NCBI GenBank assembly: GCA_049663345.1
Contig: JBATDG010000059.1
Coordinates: 98,870 to 162,869 of the forward strand
Origin: SZUA-365 sp049663345
Lineage (GTDB): Bacteria; Bacteroidota; Ignavibacteria; SZUA-365
Length of the DNA: 64,000 bases
Reading direction: 5' to 3'
The notes beneath the pieces are model-generated. The model had not been told where the DNA came from and made no database searches. It saw nothing but the letters and a program-made list of their open reading frames with translations. A program made the position numbers and the translations under genes. Below are positions 43,406 through 50,517 of the stretch, piece by piece; the stretch's first letter is position 1, and each line of letters opens with the position of its first letter.

Positions 43406-43819
43406 ATGGGTACTCAGCAGCTTCTTCTCATCGTTCTTGGTGTCATCATTGTCGGTATCGCCGTTGTGGTCGGTATCAATATCTTCGGCACAAACGCAGA
43501 GCAGGCCAACAAGGATGCCATCACACAGGATTGCCTCCGTCTCGCATCTTCCGCACAGGGCTATTATCGCAAACCGACCATGCTCGGTGGCGGCAACAAC
43601 TCCTTCACCGATATCACGATCGAAGATTGCGGTATGGCTGATGACGGTAGCGGCGCTGGCGAGAATGTCAACGGAACGTATGCAATCACAGGCGATGCAG
43701 ATGCCTTCTCGGTGACAGGTACATCGGCCACCGATGACACCAAGTCGGTCACTGTCGACGTCGACATGACCGCGACCACCGACGAGACCCGCGTCACGGT
43801 CGACTACTCGGCTTGGTAA
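43406..43819 (+). CDS. Leaderless pilin-like protein 1 (major pilin candidate)
   Basis: 137 residues. The start is forced: an in-frame TAA lies at 43385 and no start codon occurs between it and the ATG at 43406, which has AGGAG 8 bases upstream. The protein begins MGTQQLLLIVLGVIIVGIAV, a pilin-like N-terminal helix, but has no prepilin leader, no GFTLIE box and no Glu at position 5. A polar domain follows with two Cys (ITQDCLRL, IEDCGMA) that could form a disulfide, and a very acidic Thr/Asp-rich C-terminus. It is closely similar to pilin 2 over the first 75 residues. It is monocistronic, with a two-copy promoter motif upstream and a strong terminator after it, as expected for a highly expressed structural subunit. 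Confidence 0.85.
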   Translation: MGTQQLLLIVLGVIIVGIAVVVGINIFGTNAEQANKDAITQDCLRLASSAQGYYRKPTMLGGGNNSFTDITIEDCGMADDGSGAGENVNGTYAITGDADAFSVTGTSATDDTKSVTVDVDMTATTDETRVTVDYSAW

Positions 43820-43859
43820 GATCAGTAGATATTCTCCTCTCTTCATAGCATTCGATTCA

Positions 43860-43893
43860 ACGACGCCGTCCCCCATGGACGGCGTCGTTTTTT
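43860..43893 (+). terminator. Strong Rho-independent terminator after pilin 1
   Basis: A 12-bp perfect stem ACGACGCCGTCC / GGACGGCGTCGT with loop CCCAT is followed by TTTTT. It isolates pilin 1 from pilin 2, which has its own promoter. Confidence 0.97.
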
Positions 43894-43912
43894 GTGTTCA
43901 TACTAGCCCATG

Positions 43913-44029
43913 GGCCGAGCCGCGTTGGCTCGGCCTTACGTCACCGCCGCGAATATCGATAGCAGGGTTGCGTGCACGAGCCGATGGCTCGCACGCGTTG
44001 CGGCGGACGGTCCTCGCGCTCCCGCCGCA
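43913..44029. repeat. Cluster of three GC-rich hairpins between the pilin genes
   Basis: Three consecutive inverted repeats: 43913-43935 (GGCCGAGCC, loop GCGTT, GGCTCGGCC, perfect); 43970-43996 (GCGTGC..GAGCC, loop GAT, GGCTC GCACGC, with a 2-base bulge); 43999-44029 (TGCGGCGG / CCGCCGCA). The stretch is richer in GC than its surroundings and resembles REP/BIME clusters. It occupies most of the 385-base gap between pilin 1 and pilin 2, together with the pilin 1 terminator and promoter copy D. Confidence 0.8.
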
Positions 44030-44092
44030 GCCTTTTCGGTCAGACATGGTCCGATCCCCGCGCCAATCCGGGATTTGCTCAATATGTCAATT

Positions 44093-44139
44093 TTGTAATT
44101 CCAGATTCAGCTGTTCGTAATATTGCGATGTTAGATTTG
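44093..44139 (+). promoter_or_regulatory. Composite promoter motif, copy D (pilin 2)
   Basis: TTGTAAT (44093), ATTCAGC (44105), TCGTAAT (44115), 10 bases, then TAGATTTG (44132-44139), an exact TAnnTTTG match. The third half-site ends 84 bases before the pilin 2 start. Confidence 0.85.
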
Positions 44140-44204
44140 CAGGGTAGTGGCTTTTAAAGGAGTGACTCGACGAAATATGGCTGTGATCAGCAAGGAATGC
44201 TGTT

Positions 44205-44621
44205 ATGGGCACTCAACAAATGCTTTTAATCGTACTGGGGGTGATAGTCGTGGGCATCGCAGTCGCAATCGCGCTGCTGTTTTTTGATACCACGGCAGAG
44301 CAGGCAAATAAAGATTCGTTAACTCAGGATTGCCTCAAGCTCGCTTCAAATGCGCAGGCATATTTTAAAAAGCCGACGATGCTCGGCGGGGGCGAAAATT
44401 CCTTTGACGGAATCACGATCGATGATTGCGGAATGGAAACAAATCCCAAGGGAGAAGGGGAGAACCTCACCGGTACATTTACTGTGGCCAAAGCCGACGG
44501 CCTGACAATAAGCATTCAGGGTGTCTGTGCAAGTAATGACTCACAGACCGTAATGGTAACAATCGACATGGGTGAAATTGATCCAGAGCAGCGACTTTCA
44601 GTCGTTTATGCCGGCTGGTAA
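44205..44621 (+). CDS. Leaderless pilin-like protein 2
   Basis: 138 residues. In-frame TGA at 44184 and no intervening start codon force translation to begin at the ATG 44205, with AAGGAA upstream. It begins MGTQQMLLIVLGVIVVGIAV and continues with the same AEQANKD, TQDCLKLASNAQ, KKPTMLGGG and ITIDDCGM segments as pilin 1. The C-terminal halves diverge (this one has a third Cys, QGVCASND). It is evidently a tandem duplicate of pilin 1. No leader peptide, GFTLIE box or Glu5 is seen. Its own promoter motif suggests separate dosage. Confidence 0.85.
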   Translation: MGTQQMLLIVLGVIVVGIAVAIALLFFDTTAEQANKDSLTQDCLKLASNAQAYFKKPTMLGGGENSFDGITIDDCGMETNPKGEGENLTGTFTVAKADGLTISIQGVCASNDSQTVMVTIDMGEIDPEQRLSVVYAGW

Positions 44622-44712
44622 GCCACTCCTGACAACCCGATATCACCTCCGCTTGCAGCTTGCCCGGATCGATTCCCGGTCCATGCGCCTGCACCACCAG
44701 TCCCAAAACCTC

Positions 44713-44754
44713 ATTCCTAATTCGTAATTCGTAATTCCAAATTCCTAATTCTTT
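44713..44754. repeat. Heptanucleotide tandem repeat, consensus ATTCCTA/ATTCGTA
   Basis: Six 7-base units: ATTCCTA, ATTCGTA, ATTCGTA, ATTCCAA, ATTCCTA, ATTCTTT. The period equals that of the CCATCAG array at 5732 but the unit differs. It lies just upstream of promoter copy E. Confidence 0.85.
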
Positions 44755-44772
44755 CCGCTTTTCCTTTCGTCT

Positions 44773-44819
44773 TTGTAATCCCAGTTTAAGTCTCTGTTAA
44801 TAATCGAAGACTAACTTAG
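44773..44819 (+). promoter_or_regulatory. Composite promoter motif, copy E (GspF/PilC operon)
   Basis: TTGTAAT (44773), TTTAAGT (44785), TGTTAAT (44795), 10 bases, then TAACTTAG (44812-44819). The third half-site ends 99 bases before the GspF/PilC start, the same distance as for pilin 1. Confidence 0.75.
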
Positions 44820-44899
44820 TGCTTGAAGATGCACACGCATATTCGCTAAAAGCACCCGCACAGGCATCATCAGGAAGCAGGAAAGAAAGGAAGTTTATC

Positions 44900-46345
44900 A
44901 TGGCAGATTTCAGATTCCAGGGCGTCGTCCCATCAGGGAAAATCATCCAGGGAACAATCTCAGCCAGCAATGCCAGCGAGGCGAAGAAGAAGATTCAAGA
45001 GTTGTCGAGAGGGCGATCCTTCCGTCTCGACAAACTCGAGAAGCGCGGCGGGTATGTCTACAAGGCGCAGAAGGGCGACAAGGTCACAGAAGGCGAGCAA
45101 AAAGCGTATTCCAAGGCCGAAGTAGAAAATGCCCTGACCTCCATGGGCTTCAAAGTTATCTACGTTCGGAAGAAATTGAACATCAGTCTCGGCAAGCCGC
45201 CTGCGGCTGATCTCATTACTTTCGTCCGTCTGAGCGCTGATCTTCTGCGTGAAAAACTGCCGTTTAACGAAGTACTCAATCTGCTTGCAAACGATATCGA
45301 AAATAAAGTTCTGAAAGCGACGCTCAAGGATATCAATTCCGACCTTCGGAAAGGTGCGGAGAGCGAAAGGGTTTTCCTGAAATATGAAAATGTCTTTGGG
45401 AAATTCACAGCGAAAATGCTCGGACTGGCCTCGAAAAGCGGTGCAATGGCCGAAATGTACGATTCAACGGCCAAGTTCCTCGAGCGTCAGATGGAATTCA
45501 AAAAGAGCATGAAAAGTGCGATGCTCATGCCGATGATCACTCTCGTGCTTCTCCTGCTGGCGACGATTTTCTATGTTGCCTACATTTTTCCCGAGACTGC
45601 AAGGATGTTTCTCAAGTATGGCATTGAACTGCCCCCAATGACTCAGTCGACGCTTGAACTGTCGGACTGGATCGTTGCAAACATACTATTCTTCATTGTT
45701 GCGATCGCGGGCATCGCGGTCGGCATCTTTATGACATTCAAAAATGAGAAAGGGAAGCTGTGGATTGATAAAATGTCCTTCAGTATTCCTGTCCTCGGCG
45801 GCTTGATTCACAAGACCGCTATTGAAGTGTTTTGCCGCGTTTTCTATTCCCTGTACAGCGGATCCGGCGAGAATATCGATGTCATCAAGACTGCTGCGGA
45901 AGCGACAGGCAACAAGCATTTCGAAAATCAGATCCGCACCATAACAATTCCAATGATGCTCAAGCATGGCAAGGGATTGCATGAATCGTTCGAGGCGGCA
46001 GGCGTCTTCACGAGGACAGCGCTTTCGCGCTTCCACGCCGGCGCCGAGACTGGTATGGTGCGTGAAACTTCGCTCCAGCTAGCAAATTATTATGAGCGCG
46101 AGACTTCGTACAAACTCAAATCAATCGTTGATTTCATGCAGTTGTGGGTCGCTCTGATCATTATGATCGTCATGACTGCCATCACTATCGTATCGTCTGA
46201 GACCGCAGTCATCAAACCGAAATCAGCACCTGGCATGGGCGATTTGTGGTACTTGCACATGTTTTTTGTCACCGGACCTTTTGCTCACTACCTGAAACGG
46301 ATCACCAATGGATGCCGCAGCTTCTTTACTCGAACGGAAAATTGA
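44900..46345 (+). CDS. pilC: Inner-membrane platform protein GspF/PilC
   Basis: 481 residues from the ATG at 44900 (AGGAAG upstream); an open extension to 44819 covers the promoter motif and is rejected. Two GspF domains are present. The first, about 135-260, contains FVRLSADLLREKLPFNEVL, FGKFTAKMLGLASKSGAM and FKKSMKSAMLMPMITLVLL. The second, about 335-460, contains IEVFCRVFYSLYSGSGENID and SRFHAGAETGMVRETSLQLA. Three membrane segments follow the expected positions. An N-terminal module of about 125 residues carries a Lys/Tyr-rich insertion (GGYVYKAQKGDKVTEGEQK). It couples the assembly ATPase to pilin insertion. The gene overlaps the ATPase gene by 38 bases. Confidence 0.95.
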   Translation: MADFRFQGVVPSGKIIQGTISASNASEAKKKIQELSRGRSFRLDKLEKRGGYVYKAQKGDKVTEGEQKAYSKAEVENALTSMGFKVIYVRKKLNISLGKPPAADLITFVRLSADLLREKLPFNEVLNLLANDIENKVLKATLKDINSDLRKGAESERVFLKYENVFGKFTAKMLGLASKSGAMAEMYDSTAKFLERQMEFKKSMKSAMLMPMITLVLLLLATIFYVAYIFPETARMFLKYGIELPPMTQSTLELSDWIVANILFFIVAIAGIAVGIFMTFKNEKGKLWIDKMSFSIPVLGGLIHKTAIEVFCRVFYSLYSGSGENIDVIKTAAEATGNKHFENQIRTITIPMMLKHGKGLHESFEAAGVFTRTALSRFHAGAETGMVRETSLQLANYYERETSYKLKSIVDFMQLWVALIIMIVMTAITIVSSETAVIKPKSAPGMGDLWYLHMFFVTGPFAHYLKRITNGCRSFFTRTEN

Positions 46346-48104
46346 TAAGGTAGGTGTCGCACTTCTTCACAAAGGCATCGTCGATCGGGAAACGATTTCC
46401 AGGGCGATAGCAACGAAGGAGAAAGACACTGGCCGGAAGCACCGCAGTCTGGCGGAAATCCTCGTAGAGGATCACTCGCTCGATCACCACACAGTCTTTT
46501 CAGAGGTCGCGAGAATCTATGCATTCAAAACCCTGAAGATTGACGAGGCAATGACAGAGCGGCGCCTTGCGGTTATCAAACAAATGGTCGAGTCTCTCTC
46601 GCCGGAACAGAAGGCCGTTCTCTTCAAATCACGCACTCTGCCGCTGCAGTTCGATGCCCGCACGCCTGACAAACTTGTGTTGGTTTCTGCCGTGCCGATT
46701 CACCGTGAAATTCCGCGCATCGCCAGCTTTTTCCGCGCACTCAAATATGAAGTTTACTACGCCGAACTCAAGGCGCTGCAGCCGCATCTCGACAATCTCC
46801 TCCGCGGAGACAACGCCTTTCTCGACAGCATCAAGGAGATGGAAGCGGAGCTCCAGGAATCGGACATCGAATCCAACATCGATGAAGCGGAACTCGACAA
46901 TGAAATCAACAAGAGCATGTTGGTCAATTTGTTCGAAGGCTGCCTGATCGAAGCCGTACGTTTAGGAGTCAGCGATATCCATATTTTTCCGACTACGAAG
47001 ATGATCACGGAATTCCACTTCCGGCTTGATGGTAAACTGGCGCTCTGGAACAAGGTGGAAGGGACGCGGCCGGAAGCAGTGCTTGCTGTCGTGAAGGATC
47101 GAAGCATGAATATTGATCGCTTCGAACGCGACGCCGCGCAGGATGGATTCATTCAGCGAACCATTGACAACGTGATTATTCGTTTTCGTGTCTCCGCACT
47201 CCCGATTGCCGGTTCCGAGTTTGCACAAAAATTTGAAAGCATCGTCATTCGTGTGCTCGACAGCCGAAAGGTGATCAAGGATATTTCAAAGATCGGATTC
47301 CAGCCAAAAGCATACGAATGGTTCCAGGCTTCGATCTCCAAACCGCAGGGAATGATCATTCTCACCGGACCGACCGGAAGCGGTAAGAGCACCACGCTGG
47401 TGGCCGCGCTGTATTCGGTCATTACGCCGGCAGTCAACACACTGACCGTCGAAGATCCTGTCGAGTATGTGATCGATGGAGCACGCCAGATCAAGATTTC
47501 GCATAAAGTGGATTTCGAACAGGCTATTCGAGCCATCCTTCGTCACGATCCGGACATTGTCATGGTCGGTGAGATGCGCGACAAACTCACTGCGGATATC
47601 GCGATCAAGCTTGCGAACACCGGTCACCTTACGTTCTCAACGCTGCATACCAACGATGCGCCAAGCGCAGTAACTCGTCTGTTCAAGATGGGGATCGAGC
47701 CATTCTTGATCGCCTATGCTATTAACCTCGTGGTCGCCCAGCGGCTGCTGCGCAGACTCTGCACAAAATGCAAACGTCCCAATAGAGATCTTGATGAACT
47801 GGAACTAAAAAACGTCGGCTTCACTCAGGAAGAAATAGAAACAACGACTTTCTACGAACCGGTCGGTTGTCCGAGTTGTGTGAAAGGATACAAGGGACGC
47901 GCAGCTATTCACGAATCGCTGTTTTTCTCCAGGGAAGTGCGCAAGGCGGTATTTGAGTCCGGCGATGATATTGACGAAGACAAGATCAGGAATATCGCAA
48001 TCGGACAGGGTATGTTGACGCTGCGTGCAAGTGCGCGTGAGCGAGTGAAGGAGGGTGTTACCTCCGTCGCCGAAGTGATTTCCGCAACGATGTCGGATGA
48101 ATAA
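46308..48104 (+). CDS. pilB: Assembly ATPase GspE/PilB
   Basis: 598 residues. An MshEN-like N-domain (about 10-190) leads to the ATPase: GVSDIHIFP, Walker A GPTGSGKSTT (about residue 354), Asp box LTVEDPVEYV, Walker B HDPDIVMVGEMRD, His box NTGHLTFSTLHTND. A zinc-binding tetracysteine CTKC..CPSC follows (about 485-530). All catalytic features are intact. It powers subunit addition at the base of the fibre. The tight overlap with the GspF/PilC gene supports a stoichiometric pair. Confidence 0.97.
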   Translation: MDAAASLLERKIDKVGVALLHKGIVDRETISRAIATKEKDTGRKHRSLAEILVEDHSLDHHTVFSEVARIYAFKTLKIDEAMTERRLAVIKQMVESLSPEQKAVLFKSRTLPLQFDARTPDKLVLVSAVPIHREIPRIASFFRALKYEVYYAELKALQPHLDNLLRGDNAFLDSIKEMEAELQESDIESNIDEAELDNEINKSMLVNLFEGCLIEAVRLGVSDIHIFPTTKMITEFHFRLDGKLALWNKVEGTRPEAVLAVVKDRSMNIDRFERDAAQDGFIQRTIDNVIIRFRVSALPIAGSEFAQKFESIVIRVLDSRKVIKDISKIGFQPKAYEWFQASISKPQGMIILTGPTGSGKSTTLVAALYSVITPAVNTLTVEDPVEYVIDGARQIKISHKVDFEQAIRAILRHDPDIVMVGEMRDKLTADIAIKLANTGHLTFSTLHTNDAPSAVTRLFKMGIEPFLIAYAINLVVAQRLLRRLCTKCKRPNRDLDELELKNVGFTQEEIETTTFYEPVGCPSCVKGYKGRAAIHESLFFSREVRKAVFESGDDIDEDKIRNIAIGQGMLTLRASARERVKEGVTSVAEVISATMSDE

Positions 48105-48174
48105 AGCACAGCAATATCCGAAACTCGGGTACGCACGAAGATGCGAGGAATGTGCTTGAGATGAAGAGGCTGAA

Positions 48175-48693
48175 ATGAATACAGGACAGATGGCATTGAC
48201 GATAGCGGCATTCATACTGCTTGGCATCGTGAGCCTCAATTTCCGGAGCGCAAATTTCCAGAATGAGGATGTTCTCGAAGGCAATGAGTACACGCAGAAA
48301 GCTGTAGCGATCGGCAGGTCCATAATCGAGGAAATGAAGAGAAAGCCTTTCGATCTGGCTGTTGTCAACAGCAAGACCATAGTACGCGTCGAAAATCTGA
48401 CTTCCTGCGGTCCTGGATATGGCGAAGTGTATCCTGCTTTCAACGATGTGGATGATTTTAACGGATCGGTATTCCGGAGTCCGGCAGCGGGGGTCGCGCC
48501 GACGACGAAGATTCCAAAATGTCTATGGGACACTTGGGGTTTCACGGTCCGCGTAACCGTCGAGTATGTTTCCACGACCAACCCTACCGTAACGACCAGC
48601 CGGTCGTATGCCAAGCGTTGCACTCTTCGAATCTCCAATGAATTTTTCCCAAGACACGGTAACCATGTCATTTATAGCGGCATATTAACATGA
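48175..48693 (+). CDS. Leaderless minor pilin-like protein, GspI/PilV position
   Basis: 172 residues. An in-frame TGA at 48157 with no later start codon before the ATG at 48175 fixes the N-terminus, MNTGQMALTIAAFILLGIVS. A helical stretch follows, YTQKAVAIGRSIIEEMKRKPFD, which has the look of PilV/GspI proteins (repeated Ala and IIEEM-type patterns leading to a PFD turn). A globular domain with a few Cys completes it. No classical class III signal is present. The stop overlaps the next start (ATGA). First in a trio whose order matches GspI-J-K, the tip complex that primes pseudopilus assembly in type II secretion. Confidence 0.75.
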   Translation: MNTGQMALTIAAFILLGIVSLNFRSANFQNEDVLEGNEYTQKAVAIGRSIIEEMKRKPFDLAVVNSKTIVRVENLTSCGPGYGEVYPAFNDVDDFNGSVFRSPAAGVAPTTKIPKCLWDTWGFTVRVTVEYVSTTNPTVTTSRSYAKRCTLRISNEFFPRHGNHVIYSGILT

Positions 48694-49244
48694 GCACTCA
48701 CCTTGATATCATCGGATCGGTCATCATCGCAGGGATGATCATTCTCAATTTCTCCTTCTTCATGGGGGAGCGCACTGAGTCTCAAATCGAAACGACGAAC
48801 AAAATCACCGCTCAGACAGAAATGGGTGATCTTACGGAGACACTCCGCTTCGATTTGAGAAAAGTCGGCTATGGATGCGATTCAATTCCGATCATCAAAG
48901 CGACTGAAAATTGTCTGGTATTCCGTGCCGACCTTGAAAATGACGGCAAGATTGATACCGTGGGCTACTACTTCGGCTCTGCCAATGCCCTTATCAGTGA
49001 AAAAAGCGAGCCGCTGCTGTACCGCATCGTCAACGGAAGGAAGCAGCGTGGACAGGACCTCGGTCTTTCCGGCTTCCGCTTTATCTATTTCGCCGATACC
49101 AACTATGGAACGCTCTCGCAAACCACGTCCATGGAGGATATCAAGGCGGTCGGCGTCAGTCTTCGGCTGCGCAGTCAAATGAAGGTGGATGGCGACTATC
49201 AGTATTCACTCAATGAGTTCACAATTGCTCCCAAAAACCTCTAG
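48690..49244 (+). CDS. Leaderless minor pilin-like protein, GspJ/PilW position
   Basis: 184 residues. An in-frame TAG at 48675 lies five codons before the ATG at 48690, so no leader is possible. It begins MSTHLDIIGSVIIAGMIILN. The phrase TAQTEMGDLTETLRFDLRKVGYGC is the best landmark, resembling the long helix and following turn of PilW/GspJ proteins (dLr.AGYgc). The remainder is a beta-rich domain (YYFGSANALISEKSEPLLYR, VSLRLRSQMKVDGDYQYS). It is translationally coupled to the preceding gene by 4 bases and stands 15 bases before the GspK-like gene. Confidence 0.75.
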   Translation: MSTHLDIIGSVIIAGMIILNFSFFMGERTESQIETTNKITAQTEMGDLTETLRFDLRKVGYGCDSIPIIKATENCLVFRADLENDGKIDTVGYYFGSANALISEKSEPLLYRIVNGRKQRGQDLGLSGFRFIYFADTNYGTLSQTTSMEDIKAVGVSLRLRSQMKVDGDYQYSLNEFTIAPKNL

Positions 49245-49259
49245 AAATGGAGCTTCAGC

Positions 49260-50297
49260 ATGGGTCAACAGGCGCTTATCATAGTCGCGCTTTCGTCGCT
49301 GCTGGTCGGAATGTCCGTGCTGGGTTTTATGGGAGCTTGGGACTTTTCCAACAACGCTACTGCGACACTCTTCGAACGCGACCAGGCACTCAACATCACA
49401 CGCAGCGGCGTCAACCACGCAATATCAAAACTCCGCCATCAGAAAACCTGGCGCACCGGCTACACCAATCTGAGCGTCGCCGGTGGAACGGTTACTGTCC
49501 GCGTAGTCGATCGCGGGCTCGACACGGTTCGCATTACTGCAGCAGGTACGATAAACTGCGTTACACATAACTCCGTGGTTGACGCAAAGCTCAGTTCAAT
49601 TTTCCCAACTGTCGAAAGCTCGCTTACGATCTTTGGTGATTCTGTCGAGCTTTCGAGTGATGGCAAGGCGTTCCTGATCGACGGGAGGGACTATAATACC
49701 GACGGTACACCGGGATCAAACCCTCCTGTGAACGGTGTGGGCGTGCAGAGTGCGGAATCCGCTGCTGATGTGAAAGCACAGCTCGCATCTGCTTCTGGTG
49801 GTTCAGTAACAGAAAATGTGCAGGGCAAAGGCGGCTCTCCCAGCGTTGGCTCATTCTGCACCTCGAATCTTGCAGATCTTCATAAGTTCTACAAGGACCG
49901 TGCTACCATAAAACTTCCGGCAGGGAAGTACGCCAGCAACACAGTTTTTGGTTCTCTGGAACGTCCTGAAATCGTATATGTCGCTGGTGATCTTGAATGG
50001 ACTGGCACCATCTCAGGTACAGGTATTCTTGTCGTTGATGGCCAGCTCATCATGAAGGGAAAAGTCGAGTGGAAGGGTATTCTCCTTGCCATGTCTGGTG
50101 ACGTTATGATCGATATCGGAGGTACCGGAACACCCTCGATTCTGGGCACGATCTGGGTAGGAAACACCGATCCGACCGCGGTGACTCGTGCCCGTGTTAA
50201 CGGTAATCCATCGATCCGATACAGCGATCAAACCCTCATGAAAACTCTTGGAAACCTGGGCCTGCTCGATGTCGAAGTGTTCAGATACTACGAATGA
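49260..50297 (+). CDS. Leaderless minor pilin-like protein, GspK/PilX position, with bactofilin-like C-terminus
   Basis: 345 residues. In-frame TAG at 49242 with no later start before ATG 49260. The N-terminus MGQQALIIVALSSLLVGMSV is followed by a helix (LFERDQALNITRSGVNHAIS) as in PilX/GspK. The C-terminal half has regular Gly/Ile repeats (YVAGDLEWTGTISGTGILVV, GSLERPEIVY, GDVMIDIGGTGTPSILGTIW) suggesting a right-handed beta-solenoid like bactofilin or the PilX-associated DUF7305 domain. Position and size fit the large tip subunit. Lack of Glu5 matches GspK, which also lacks it. Confidence 0.77.
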   Translation: MGQQALIIVALSSLLVGMSVLGFMGAWDFSNNATATLFERDQALNITRSGVNHAISKLRHQKTWRTGYTNLSVAGGTVTVRVVDRGLDTVRITAAGTINCVTHNSVVDAKLSSIFPTVESSLTIFGDSVELSSDGKAFLIDGRDYNTDGTPGSNPPVNGVGVQSAESAADVKAQLASASGGSVTENVQGKGGSPSVGSFCTSNLADLHKFYKDRATIKLPAGKYASNTVFGSLERPEIVYVAGDLEWTGTISGTGILVVDGQLIMKGKVEWKGILLAMSGDVMIDIGGTGTPSILGTIWVGNTDPTAVTRARVNGNPSIRYSDQTLMKTLGNLGLLDVEVFRYYE

Positions 50298-50353
50298 TTC
50301 CACTGTTCAGAGAGAGATTACCCGCTCTCAACCAACGGAGATGGAGATCAGGA

Positions 50354-50390
50354 GTGTTAAAATTCAGGCAATATTATTTACACTTTTTTT
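50354..50390 (+). terminator. Weak terminator candidate before the PilT-like gene
   Basis: GTGT-T-AAA and TTTACAC can pair across a 15-base loop, followed by seven T. The stem is AT-rich and has a bulge, so it may attenuate only part of transcription before the PilT-like gene. Confidence 0.4.
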
Positions 50391-50517
50391 ACTTTCTTGC
50401 TTCCCATCAGAGATTTAAATGATTATATTTCAATGCGTCCGGTTAAAAAGGTGAAGCACAGGTTGAGCCAAGAGTATGAAACCTCAATTGACTGTGTGAA
50501 ACCCCAGAAAATCCAAT

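Noticed and set aside
43382..43876. 164-codon minus-strand frame across pilin 1
   Set aside because: Mirror of the repetitive Thr/Asp coding sequence of the pilin; it would also cross the pilin terminator.
43913..44029. tRNA-like or riboswitch structure between the pilins
   Set aside because: The three hairpins do not form a cloverleaf, lack an anticodon arm and CCA end, and match no riboswitch core I know; kept only as a repeat cluster.
44819..44899. N-terminal extension of GspF/PilC from GTG 44819
   Set aside because: The region overlaps the promoter motif, and the ATG at 44900 has a much better ribosome binding site and family-like start.
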